Source of the DNA: Medicago truncatula | Lineage: Eukaryota > Streptophyta > Magnoliopsida > Fabales > Fabaceae | Direction: 5' to 3' | Assembly: GCF_003473485.1 (NCBI RefSeq) | Contig: NC_053044.1 | Coordinates: forward strand, 36,460,091 to 36,524,090 | Length of the DNA stretch: 64,000 nt | In this document: positions 36,047-46,195 of the stretch, piece by piece | Position numbering within the stretch: the first letter of the stretch is position 1 | How the letters are laid out: each line of letters starts with the position of its first letter | Made by a program: the position numbers and the translations under genes | The notes under the pieces: model-generated | Told to the model about the DNA's origin: nothing | What the model saw: only the letters and a program-made list of their open reading frames with translations | Database searches by the model: none

Positions 36047-36926
36047 TCAAATATTAGGTAACACTTATATCAAAATAGGTAAAGTTAAGAAGAAACATAA
36101 GCATGAAACAAATTATTGGAGAGTAAAGGAAACAAATACTTCACAGGAAATAAATTGAAAGAGATGGAAAGGAGTTAGAATCGAACCTGATGGTGCAACA
36201 ATGGAAAAATCGAATCAAAAGAGATTATTATTGAGCTATGTAATTGGACTGGTACATATTTAAGAAATATTCATTATTCTTGCGGTTTGGTTTAGTTTGG
36301 TTCGATGCAAAAGTCATTTGAATTCATCCGAACCAAATACAGTTTTTTGCGATTTCGGATTGGTTTGCGATTTTTCTATTGGATTGGTTCGGTTTTGAAC
36401 ACCCGCCACAACACAAACGCCAAAAAGAACAGCCGTACAAGTGTTTTTGCAATTGCTTTTCTAATAACATCAACAGGGTCTTTCCCTTACACAATGGGTT
36501 ACGAATGTGATTTGGGCCCTCAGCTTTGTTTCAATCAATCCACGTTTTTATTTCACACTTGCATTCTTCTCCTTTCATTCTCTATAAATTCGTTCCACTT
36601 TTCTCAACTCACTCTCTTCTTCTTTCACACTCCACCAACAATCTCTCTGTTTACCGCGGAGAACAATTATTGCTCTCTTCAGGTTCACGCCTCTTCACCG
36701 TAAATATTAGAGATTGGGCCATAATTATAAACTATCGAAGCTGACGGCGAACACCGTCTTGGAGAGAAAGAACACCGTCGTGGAAATTGAAGAAGACTGT
36801 GTATCTCACTACCGCACCGTCGTGGAGAGAAAGAACACGTCTGGAAAGTTGAAGACGTATCTCACTACCTCTTCTCTCTCTTCTTTTAAATTAAATTATT
36901 AAAAAAAAAATCAAAATGTTTAGAAA
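36047..36926. other. Non-coding interior of the large TIR element
   Basis: ORFs at 36305-36902 have no recognisable domain. A pyrimidine-rich stretch at about 36530-36640 and a repeated 'accgtcgtggagagaaagaa' motif (near 36770 and 36815) are the only structure. Confidence 0.5.
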
Positions 36927-37388
36927 TAGGTTGAACAGGTTACAGGTTAATTGAATCTAGACCATTGACCCATGCTAACGCACGGGTCATTTTAAGAAGT
37001 AAATATTCATGTAAAAATAAAACAATGTAGTTCGCTTGAATGTAAAAATTGTCGTGAATCAAAGTATAATGTCAATTACGATAGACTTTGTTATTGTTCC
37101 ATAATTCTACGCAGTTTCTGTTACTTTAACATAACATATAATTTTAAAAGGGAAACTGAAGTTCGTTGACATGCAAATAATTTCAATAAGTAAGAAAATG
37201 AATAGTACACAAAAAAGTCATACACATTACGGAAAACTTCTTTGTAGACCATATTTGATGCAACATCGGTATAATCGCCGTCCTCGTCATTAATCAATAT
37301 TTTTAAATCACCCCTCGAACAATACGTGTGAGTAAGATATGATGGTTGAACAATAAAGAGTATTACTTATCACGATAAGCACAAAATA

Positions 37389-37672
37389 GTGGAACAAAAT
37401 TAGGAAATGCCCAACATTTTAGGATAAATATTAATATGAATAAAATGAAATTAATATTTTTGATGAGGCATTTTTTTTTACTTAAGAATTGGCATGTAAA
37501 TAGGGAGGGCGCATAACAAATGGATGCACTTGAAGTGGAATAAATTTAGGAAATGCCCAACATTTTAGCATAAAGATAAATACAAATAATATGAAATTAA
37601 TATTCTTGATGGGGCAGTGTGTTTGACTTAAGAATTGACTTGTAAATAGGGTTTAGGGGCGCAAAACAAATG
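37389..37672. repeat. Tandem duplication, unit about 145 bp
   Basis: 'aggaaatgcccaacatttta' recurs about 145 bp apart (near 37401 and 37548). Both copies continue through 'atgaaattaatatt', 'ttgatg.ggca', 'cttaagaattg' and 'tgtaaataggg'. Inside the Helitron. Confidence 0.85.
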
Positions 37673-37689
37673 ATTAAGATAGTTGACTC

Positions 37690-38178
37690 GGGTGAAATGT
37701 AGTAGTTACTTGAATTAGAGGAATTAGGATTTTTAGTTTGTTTCCACCCAAAACATATTTTAGAGATGTGGGTGAAATCTCTTACTTATTTGAATGAGAG
37801 AAATAAGGATTTTAGTTTGTTTCCACCAAAAAGTTATTTTAGAGATGTAGATGAAATCTCTTGGTTACTTGAATGAGAGAAATTAGGATTAGGATTTTAG
37901 TTTGTTTCCACCTAAAAAATATTTTAGAGATGTGGATGAAATCTTTAGTAGTTACTTGAATGAGAGGAATTAAGATTTTTAGTTTGTTTCCACCCAAAAC
38001 ATATTTTAGAGATGTGGATGAAATCCCGTAATTATTTGAATGAGATAAATAAGGATTTTAGTTTGTTTCCACCAAAAAGTTACTTTAGAGATGTGGATGA
38101 AATTTCTTAGTTACTTGAATGAGAGAAATTAGGATTAGGATTTTAGTTTGATTCCACCCAAAACATATTTTAGAGATT
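37690..38178. repeat. Higher-order tandem repeat, six ~80-bp units (ABC-ABC)
   Basis: Six units each contain 'ttttagtttgtttccacc', 'ttttagagatgt' and 'ttgaatgaga'. Unit types differ by small indels: A has 'cccaaaacatat', B has 'accaaaaagtta', C carries a doubled 'attaggattagg'. The order A-B-C occurs twice, so a trimer of about 245 bp was itself duplicated. Located inside the Helitron, downstream of the B3-like relic. Confidence 0.85.
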
Positions 38179-38491
38179 AGGATTAGTAATTGTTAGTAAT
38201 AATGTGACTAAAAGTGTCACGAAAAAGGTAGTAATTGTTACTAATAATGTTACTAAAAGCTATGCTACTAACATGCTTCAATAACACAACAATGCTACTA
38301 AATATAGTTTGAGGAGCACAAACACAAATATATAAATCAAAAACCAAAGCAAGCAAGGCTAAATTATTTATGAAATTCAAGGGACATTTGCTAAATTCAA
38401 AGACAAAAAAATAGATGCTTCCAAAACTCTTAAGAAACTAAAACTTAAAATTCAAAGTGGAAAGGTGTTGCACAATTTATCTAAACATGGA

Positions 38492-39244
38492 CTAATTGTA
38501 AATAACATCAAGGTAGATGGTATCATGTGACCCAACCATCGGAGCACCCCCTCTGATCTTCACACCTTCACGAAAGTTGCTTGCAAATTCATCTTGTCAA
38601 GAAGGAAATGCATAGGGGGATCAAAAACCGGGTAGGGGATACTCTTGTGAAACCTATCAGTCAACTGTATATCAAACTGTCCGTCACCAACAAAAACCAA
38701 GGTAATCCAGGCACCAAGATCGATTCCGTAAAAGTCAAGAATCGCTTTCCATCCCTTTGTGAGAAAAAAATGTTCCGTTTACTTTGTCGACCAATACTTC
38801 AAACTTGTTGGACTTAGGATCAGTCAATATTGCATAGCGTCCAATTTGATCTCCAAAATCACCGCCAAACATGTTTGGCAAGCATACTGCACCCTAAAAA
38901 AATAACAAACAAAAACATCACAAACGTTGATTAAATAGAATGCAAATAATTAAGAATAGGTATATTTGGTAAAAAAACACATACAGCATCAATGTCATAT
39001 TCAACGATATATGATCTGTATTTCAGTCTCAGCTTGTTGATTGCTTTGTCAAGATTGGAAAGAGTGTTTTTCACCAACGGACCTACAAAAGATTAAAAGG
39101 GATTGAAAGAATGATTTATACTTTACAACAGCGAGGAATAAGAGCAAAAGTCTATATATTTAGTATAAACCAGAGTGGAATGAAGATATGGTTATCAGTG
39201 AGGCAGTGGTATGACAGCAAAGTCTGAATGTTTCTGGAAGCCAT
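38492..39244 (-). pseudogene. B3-like (DNA-binding pseudobarrel) gene relic captured by the Helitron
   Basis: Exon-like pieces on the minus strand: about 39244-39165 ('MASRNIQTLLSYHCLTDNH'), about 39086-38988 ('GPLVKNTLSNLDKAINKLR...') and about 38894-38492. The last contains 'KFEVLVDKVNGTFF', then 'KGWKAILDFYGIDLGAW' and 'TLVFVGDGQFDI', then 'REGVKIRGGAPMVG'. The 'KGWK..FY....GAW' pattern resembles plant B3/pseudobarrel proteins; this is from memory of the family, not a search. Splice-like GT and AG borders remain, but frames do not join: exon 1 to 2 is out of phase, a T-run near 38772 shifts frame, and a third shift lies near 38590. It is therefore a decayed gene fragment. The host parent is not in this window. 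Confidence 0.6.
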
Positions 39245-39608
39245 GTTGATTAAGAAATTTCGGTTTAAGAGAAAGATATGGTTTTAGAAAGAGATTTCGG
39301 TTTAGGAGAAAGGATTAAAATATATTGGTGAGGGTTTGGAGGAGGGGAGTTAGGATATATGGTTTATGGAAATCAATTAGATAGGTTTTCGGAGGAGTGA
39401 AGTTAGGAAATGATGGTTAGGGTTTGGAGGAGGGGAATTAGGAAATAGGTTAGGTTTTGAAGGAGGGAAAAGTTGCTAAAATATTAGGTTAAAATTAGGG
39501 CAACAAAGCTTTGTTTAGGAATAAGAAGATAAAAGAGTGTGACACATGTCCAATTTTTATTTGGTGTGTTATAAGAGAGTTCTAGTGGGTGTGACCCTAG
39601 CATTTTTC

Positions 39609-40095
39609 TTTTTTTTTATTGGATTTTATTTTTGGCAAATTTTATGCTACACCCAATGTATTTGAGTGTACAGGTACACCCACTTTTTAAATTAATAGTT
39701 AAATGAGTTGTTTTTTGAAGAAAAATATTATTTTTTATCATTTATTATTATAATAACTAAATCTTATTTATAAAAAATGTCAACAAAATAAAATTATTAT
39801 TTTTTGAATTTTTATCGCTCATAATTGATAACATTCATTATTTTTTACGATAATATGTAAAAAAAATTACTATGATTGTTATAAACAATGAAATGATGTT
39901 TTTATTATGAAATTATATTCTATAAAATATAACTATTGATAAAGAGCTATTTATTACATAAAAAATTATCGTTAATTTATAAAATGATGTTTTGAATCTA
40001 GAGTATATGAATATAAATATTTGCCTACAATGAAATGGACTAATACTAAGGGTAATATGAAGGACTGCATGGAGAAATTCAATTTGAAATATCAC
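39609..40095. other. AT-rich intergenic DNA, no gene seen
   Basis: No ORF or repeat ends supported. Confidence 0.5.
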
Positions 40096-40099
40096 TGTC

Positions 40100-40274
40100 G
40101 TCTATGAAGCACGTACACATATACGAACATCAGACACGATACAGACATCAACATATCGATATGGATAATAATTTGATAAAATTACATAATTCAGTTTAAT
40201 CGTAGGTGTCGGACACCGACGTGAGTCTGACACTATGACACGTCTAATCTGAGGAATGTATGTGCTTCATAGAC
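40100..40274. mobile_element. MITE with 'gtctatgaagcac' inverted ends
   Basis: 'gtctatgaagcac' at 40100 is inverted as 'gtgcttcatagac' ending at 40274. The interior is rich in 'gacac' motifs ('tgtcggacaccgacgtgagt'). Target duplication not clear; superfamily not assigned. Confidence 0.65.
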
Positions 40275-40698
40275 TGTCACAATCTGGACCTTGACCCATT
40301 GATTTTTAGAAGGTACCAAGCATGGTATCAAATAGAAACATCTCGACTTAGGAACAGGGGTGTGTTAACTCGGGGACTAAATTGTTATTCTATTTAAAAT
40401 TTGAGGGCCTATTTTGCCAATAAGTGAATGATTTAAGGGTCTGAATTGAAATATTTTATTTTGAATTTTGCCTGAAAAGACATATGAACTTTGGGATCAG
40501 TTGTCTACCTTAATGTGTTTGGTGCAAGGCCACCACCTATAAGAGCACTAGCACTCATGAGTCATGAGAGGACCTGAACAAAATTGTGAGAAGAAACTCA
40601 TAAATTGTGAAAACCTAGGAAAAATGGAAAACCAAAAATGGGGGTGTGGGGGAACCCATTAAATTCTAGAAGAAAAACGGAATTGGGAAAAAAAGATA
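40275..40698. other. Intergenic DNA, no gene seen
   Basis: Unique-looking sequence with no ORF or repeat structure that I can support. Confidence 0.5.
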
Positions 40699-40873
40699 AA
40701 TGATATTTGTACAATCAATTTCTCACAACTTTTTGACAATTTTCTCTCTCATACTCACATTATTCTCTTATTCTCTCTCTTCCTTTTTCTCTCTCCATTG
40801 TTTTTGACCAATGAAAAGAGAGAAAAAAAGAAGTTGTCACAAAAATTGTCTCATATGGTTGTTCAAATAACAC
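40699..40873. mobile_element. Small MITE, copy 2 (family also at 14356)
   Basis: 'aatgatatttgtacaatcaa' at the left and 'ggttgttcaaataacact' at the right are inverted ends. The interior 'ttctctctccattgtttttg' is the reverse complement of the interior at 14356-14531, so the two copies lie in opposite orientation. Confidence 0.7.
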
Positions 40874-41518
40874 TACTCGAAAAAAAATTAGGGTTCAATT
40901 ACCTTTGAAAATAGACATAAAAATAAGTATCTCCAAAAGTTTGCAAAAAACATCATTGAAGAAGATAAATGGAGATTTCTAACATAAAGTGAAGTTGCCT
41001 ACACCTTTGTGTGACATAATATGATGTTGGATACAATTTTGCGCCGCCACGTAAGCAGTTAAAAGGTCACGACATATTCGTAAACGGATAGAAGTAATAG
41101 AAGGTGGACATTGCCTGACTGCAAACAATGCCCAAAGGCATTTTGCAAATTTTAGGGGTGAATGTCATGCCCTACAATTTTGGGAGGCAATTTAGCAATT
41201 CAATCAAAGTTTCTTTCAAATATTTATATAACTATACCATAAAATAAAATAAAAACTAAAGTAATTTTTTTATAACAAGCTGAAATATATTATTAAAAAA
41301 ACAGAACTTTGTGAGACCACATTAAATGTTTTTAGACTTACTAGGATGAAAATTAAACATATTGCTAAAGAGTTCGTAAGGATTAGCTCGACTGACAAAT
41401 ACAATATTGTTAGGCTGAGAGCCTGAGAACATTTATCAAGGTTAAGCCTATATTTAATTGGGCGATACAATTTTCACGTCATGGCAAAAGCACGGTAGGA
41501 ATTCACGTTTACACAAAA

Positions 41519-41529
41519 GCTATAAATAG
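41519..41529 (+). promoter_or_regulatory. Putative promoter TATA box
   Basis: 'gctataaatag' is a near-consensus plant TATA box, followed about 30 bp later by leader-like sequence. It lies 620 bp upstream of the three-exon gene at 42152. If used by it, the 5' UTR must be long or spliced (a possible acceptor 'aaatcag' is near 42131). Confidence 0.4.
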
Positions 41530-41756
41530 TAGCTTCTCAAAGCCACAATAAAGAGTGTTCTAAACATGCAGCAGAACATAAAAGTAAAACGCTTAAGCAA
41601 ACACATACTAAAACTTAAAACTATGCGGTTGTGCGTGTGAGTTTCACTTGGATATTATATATATGTATATATATTGCTAATGATATATCAATTAGTTAGG
41701 ACATCTTAAATTTGCAACTTATTCTACTTTTAGGACTCAACAACTGTTTAAACATT

Positions 41757-41842
41757 TTCTTTATATGGATCATTCCATTGACTGAACTTTTTTTTTTTGT
41801 TTCTTTATATGAATCATTCCATTGACTAAACTTTTTTTTTTT
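41757..41842. repeat. 43-bp tandem repeat, two copies
   Basis: 'tttctttatatggatcattc' at 41757 and the near-identical 'tttctttatatgaatcattc' at 41800. Both run through 'cattgact.aactttttttt'. Confidence 0.9.
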
Positions 41843-42151
41843 GGATGCCATTCCTTTGACCAAACTAATTATCCAATAAATATTCCCAATAATTTTTTAC
41901 TTTTTTGTTCAAGAAAATTCACTTATACTAGTACAATAATTATCGGGATATTTGTGAATATAATAAAAGGTCTCGATCTCAAAAACCTATCGTTTCAAAC
42001 AATTCATTGTTGCAACGTGGGAGATTTCACAATCCGTGAACGGGATGCGAAATTCAGTGGCATTAAATATTCTTTGAGATAAGTTTCTGTTACATTATCA
42101 ATTCATGATTGCAAACCCAGTTCCAAAATCAGTTTCAAAAAAATTAATAGC

Positions 42152-43262
42152 ATGGCCACATCATCATCAAATGAGAAGAAAAACACGCACACCAATGGGG
42201 TAATTATCAAAGTGTACGTGGAATCTCCTAAAACTCGTTCCATGAAGAAAACAAAGCCACGTGAAAATCTTATAAATGCAGAAACGCAGGGATATGAACA
42301 TGATCGTCGTGCTTTGCTTCTTGCTCATTCTCGATCTCTTAGAAAATCAGCATCTGAAAAGAAGGTTCCATTGCCCATTGTTCAATCAAATTCAAGACCT
42401 AAAATTAAAAAGGTAAACTCTCTTGTCTTTTTTCTTGTCCTAAAATTTGATGTGAGATTATCAACATATACTATAGGATGACAAAAAAAATTGTATATAC
42501 TAGTGCCGGTACCCGTAAATTAATCGTATAGAAATGAATGTAACTTTCTGACAAACCATAACCTAATTCCCTGAATTTTTTGTTTACGATATGATTCAGT
42601 AATTTTGTGTTGTCAAAATGATATCAACAAATACACGCATATAATTCAAAATATGCTAATTAATACTCTTGTAGCGGGGTATGCTTCAAAATATGTTAAA
42701 TACTCGTATAGAGGATACCAACATGGATGAGGAGTATGCACATATATCATTTGTACGAGGTGAATAGTGGATGACAAACAACAATTTGAAAAAGCGGATG
42801 TAGATAGATAATCATTGTCAACCCTACTTACTCCCTAACCTACTGGTCCGTAGCTCAAATAATCTTGATAAACTTTGTTACTTGGGTAGACTTGACTGAT
42901 TTGAATGTGAGATATTATAAAATTGAGTTGTAATTTGTAAGGTGAGATATACCTTTCATGTTTTCAGGCCATGTCTTATCAACCGGTTAGAATATGCTCG
43001 TGCTCGCCATCAAAGGAAACTGTTCCAAGCTTAACTATTCGGAGCAGAAATGAACCCAAAGAGAAAAAAGAAGATAACCGATCCGAGAAGAAAAATTCCA
43101 AGGAGAAATCCTCTCCCCAATTTTTGGTAACATTTCAGAGACTGATTGCTTATTTCATCACTACTTTGATTCTGATTTGAATTCCTTGATTTTTGTTTAT
43201 ATTTGGATATGCAGGGTAAATGGAAGAGCATGTTGAAACAGCTATCATGCAAAGAAATATAG
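42152..43262 (+). CDS. Small basic protein of unknown function, three exons
   Basis: Exons 42152-42412, 42968-43126 and 43215-43262 join in phase 0 at both junctions, each with GT-AG borders, into 155 codons plus TAG. That clean fit is the main evidence that it is a gene. The protein is lysine/arginine/serine-rich and hydrophilic with no signal peptide or membrane segment. Notable segments are 'IIKVYVESPKTRSMKKTKPR' near residue 20, a basic 'HSRSLRKSASEKK' stretch near 60-72, a Cys-containing 'VRICSCSPSK' near 95, an acidic/basic 'KEKKEDNRSEKKNSKEK', and a C-terminal 'GKWKSMLKQLSCKEI'. I do not recognise the family. It could be a lineage-specific nuclear or signalling peptide-like protein; that is a guess from composition only. 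Confidence 0.7.
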
Positions 43263-43613
43263 CAGTGAAGAAGAACATTTTTGTATTTCAATACCATTTG
43301 ATATTTCATTTCTCTTCAGATGAAACCCCAAGCATGGCCATGGGCGCTAATATAAATAAAGTGGGGAAACATGTATATTAATTAATGTATTCAATTAGTT
43401 GAAGACTGATTGCATTAGATCCGTTATTATCTCAAAAGATTAACACCATCGTCCTTGTGGAAGATTTTATTTGGTCTAGTGATCGTGGAAATTCTATGTT
43501 TTGTATTAAAAAGATATTACTACGCAAAAAACAAAAGCAACGAACCGTTTATGATTGTTTTCCCTCTCCGACAAAATAAATGTGAGTGAGGAGGAATGTT
43601 GAGAAATGAGTTG

Positions 43614-43905
43614 TACTAGTAGGAAACTATAACAAACTCGAATAGAATTCAGTTGCACAAATTCAGCACAATGCAAGTACACAATAATAAGCCAACCTTA
43701 TGAATAAAAGCATTTGTCATGGAAGTTATAATTTGCTTTGCAGTTGTTATCAAAGGTACAAGAAAGAACGGTGAACTCGTGGAAGTTCTAATTTTCCTGT
43801 CCATTGTTATCAACCGTAGAAGGACCCCAAATCCAAACAAATTTGTACTACTAGTCGGTGATTATAACAAACTCGGACAGAATTCAGGCACACAAATTCA
43901 TTACA
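43614..43905. repeat. Diverged direct duplication
   Basis: 'actagtaggaaactataaca' (43614) and 'actagtcggtgattataaca' (43850) begin matching blocks that continue through 'gaattcag' and 'cacaaattca'. Between them 'gttatcaaaggta' and 'gttatcaaccgta' also repeat. Period about 236 bp. No coding meaning apparent. Confidence 0.6.
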
Positions 43906-44765
43906 GATTTAAACCAATGCTTACCATTTACAGCAGCGATTTTATGAATCAGGACCATGATATAATAGCGTAACAAACAGTCGAACACCGAAGAGTCAAG
44001 TATATAGGCCATGATTTGAAAGTTTAAAACTGTCTAATAGGCCAAGTTAATAGGAAAGAAAGAACAGAGTCTTCAATTTTGGAGGAAATGGGAGCCCAAG
44101 GGGTCTCAAATTATTACGCAGGATATTCTTAAGCATATCGTTTTATTTATAAATGGCCGTATTCATATACCACTGTCCAGATTCTCAGAAACATCTGAAG
44201 GAAAGTTAAATTTAAACTATCTAATCACATTAACTATACACTTGCAATATCAATAGTGACACAAAGGACAGGACATGCAATACTTTATAAAAACATTCAA
44301 TTTTCCTAATACTGTCAAAGATGAATCATTATTATACAATAATAATTCAAACTGTACATTAATAATTCATCATAGGAAGAATAATGCATCATTTCAAAAT
44401 GAAATTATTTGGAACATCCTCGATGCTGATCACCTGTTCGATTCAATTCACCACTTTGCATGACCCAATGACAATAAATATGACCTGAATCTCCTAAACC
44501 TAAAAATAAGAGGCAACGAGCAATCTAAAATTGCCTTTTGTACAGTCTATTTGAAAACTGAAAACAGGGAAAATAATGAAATACCATATCAATCTATAAG
44601 TGATTCATGGATGGTACATAGCTAGAAAGTGGGCCAACCGCTTTACTCTCCCAATTAAATTAAATATGCTCCGGCATGGCAACAAAACAAGCCATGTCGA
44701 GGTCCTTGATGTACTATTGAAGATGAGCAACTCCTTCCCCACATTTCTGTAGTTCTTCTCTTAAT
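43906..44765. other. Intergenic DNA and probable 3' UTR of the DUF1644 gene
   Basis: No other gene seen. The last few hundred bases before 44766 are the likely 3' UTR of the minus-strand DUF1644 gene. Confidence 0.5.
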
Positions 44766-45713
44766 TTACTGGTCAGCATTCAGTACCCTATGCCTCCGAC
44801 GTCTTCTAGATCTTTCCAACAGTATCCTGTGGAATCCACGTCCAGAGAGAGCAGCAGAACCTGAAGATGCAACACCCCGAAAACCAAAGTCATTGACATC
44901 AAAAGGATCCTGATTATACCTGATAAAGCTACCAGTACCACCCAAACCAATGGAGCCAAAGAAATCACCATCATCCTCCCCAAATTCATCATCAGAATCA
45001 GTTTCGTCGCTGTATAATCCACGGTCATTTGGCTCGAGCACATAATCCCCCAGTACCATAGCCCCTGGAGTTGAAGACAAAATTGTGCTGATCACATCAC
45101 TCCGTTCTCTTTCACACTCGAATTTTTTCCATTTTTCTTCTCGTACAGGGTCCACTTCTCGTGGTCGCGAACATGGATGCTTAGATCTAACATGCTTCCT
45201 AAGCTCCTTGTAACTCCCCGCAAAAGAACAGCCATCTTGCATACAGCTTCTTTTCTTGCCATTCAGAGACTTCCGGGCTGCTTCAACCACGGTCCAACCT
45301 TTCACCTGTCGGCGGCAAAGAGGACAAAGAAGCTCAGGAACTTTTGCATTGTCACTACGATCGCCAGAATTAGAATTGAAATTCGAATAGTCTGTTTCTT
45401 GCTGCGAACTTTGAACAGAAGTTGCTTTTGTATATGCCTTTTTATACTGTTCAAAACAGTTAGAATAGCGACGGCTAGTAGCACACATATAAGGGCGACA
45501 GCCCTTGTTATACGATGAACAGAGGAGTAGGATAGCATTGTGGGGAACCTCCATACAGACTGAGCAGGTAGCACCTTTCCAATCTTTCTTTTCTACCGCT
45601 TTAGAAAACCTCTTGACATTTTTCATATTTTTTCTTGCACAAGATAAAAGATATGGGGTTTCCTTGTGACCTCGAGATTGGGACTTGCACCGCATCTTGC
45701 CAACTTTAGCCAT
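44766..45713 (-). CDS. DUF1644 zinc-binding protein
   Basis: A 315-residue protein with the cysteine layout of the plant DUF1644 family. 'CSVCMEVPHNAILLLCS' begins at C50; a second pair 'CPLCRRQV' is at C130/C133; a C2H2-like finger is formed by C157, C162, H174 and H179 within 'CMQDGCSFAGSYKELRKH'. The family block 'GDYVLEPN' follows. The region around 225-250 is acidic ('DETDSDDEFGEDDGDFF') and the C terminus is arginine-rich ('LLERSRRRRRHR'), suggesting a nuclear protein. Rice family members are linked to salt and drought responses; the molecular role is not known. The coding region is a single exon. The start is the first ATG after a good acceptor ('cttctgattag', minus strand, near 45736), implying an intron in the 5' UTR. 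Confidence 0.92.
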   Translation of the reverse strand: MAKVGKMRCKSQSRGHKETPYLLSCARKNMKNVKRFSKAVEKKDWKGATCSVCMEVPHNAILLLCSSYNKGCRPYMCATSRRYSNCFEQYKKAYTKATSVQSSQQETDYSNFNSNSGDRSDNAKVPELLCPLCRRQVKGWTVVEAARKSLNGKKRSCMQDGCSFAGSYKELRKHVRSKHPCSRPREVDPVREEKWKKFECERERSDVISTILSSTPGAMVLGDYVLEPNDRGLYSDETDSDDEFGEDDGDFFGSIGLGGTGSFIRYNQDPFDVNDFGFRGVASSGSAALSGRGFHRILLERSRRRRRHRVLNADQ

Positions 45714-46112
45714 TGAAATAACTGAACCTGAGACTAATCAGAAGAGAAATATATATTAAAAAGAGAGAAACACAAAATGAAAATGGTGCCAATTACAGAA
45801 CAAAATAAATCAAGGGCCTAAATCTGCAGTATATTTCTGATGTCATATCATTTAGATTACTTTGTAGTATGAATAGCCCCAAAAATGCATTTAAAAAGAT
45901 CAAGCAATTAATTTATTATCTGCAGCTCATGTAGACCACTTAGGTCACAAATGGCAGCACTTTTGCAGAACGACTAAAATACTTTGATCTTTTCTCATAG
46001 CAGTTAGCATAAATCATATGATACATAGCTAAACTAGTATAGACACAACCCCGATGAAACTCGGTCAAAAACCTATCACTATGTTTATGATGTAATGTTG
46101 ACTAACATGTTA

Positions 46113-46116
<4 letters not shown>

Positions 46117-46192
<76 letters not shown>
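46117..46192. repeat. (AT)n microsatellite, about 38 units
   Basis: 76 bp of uninterrupted AT dinucleotides, the longest in the window, inside the probable 5'-UTR intron of the DUF1644 gene. Confidence 0.98.

Positions 46193-46195
<3 letters not shown>

Larger units (their letters stand above)
36957..39529 (-). mobile_element. Non-autonomous Helitron carrying a B3-like gene relic
   Basis: On the minus strand it starts TC (39529) after an A and ends CTAG (36957). The 3' end is preceded by the hairpin 'gacccgtgc-gtta-gcatgggtc' (36967-36988), nine paired bases including one G-T pair. It interrupts the right TIR of the surrounding element. Removing 36957-39529 restores the sequence seen in the intact left TIR ('ctctttta' joined to 'ttcaatt'), apart from one substitution where the flanking T is expected. 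This gives exact borders and a length of 2573 bp. No Rep/helicase is present. The interior holds tandem repeats and a decayed multi-exon gene. Confidence 0.85.
32269..39608. mobile_element. Large TIR element (FAR1/MULE-related) with three nested insertions
   Basis: About 80 bp at the left end (from 'agaaatgctagggtcacacc' near 32271) is repeated inverted at the right end (39530-39607, ending 'gtgaccctagcatttttc'). The match continues inward: 32350-32381 is the inverse of 36928-36956, separated from the outer right part by the Helitron at 36957-39529. The left arm is likewise interrupted by the Tourist-like element 32382-33095. Flanking T-runs make the target duplication ambiguous (possibly eight T). 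The only coding relic is a FAR1/MULE transposase pseudogene. Without its nested insertions the element would be about 2.9 kb. Confidence 0.85.

Noticed and set aside
36305..36902. Overlapping ORFs of 62-132 codons
   Set aside because: No domain and overlapping frames; they lie in the non-coding part of the large TIR element near its right TIR.
37690..38178. CRISPR-like array
   Set aside because: Units are directly adjacent diverged 80-bp repeats without unique spacers, in a plant transposon; it is a minisatellite.
38581..38817. Plus-strand 78-codon ORF
   Set aside because: It is antisense to the B3-like relic, whose minus-strand reading has the recognisable protein pattern.
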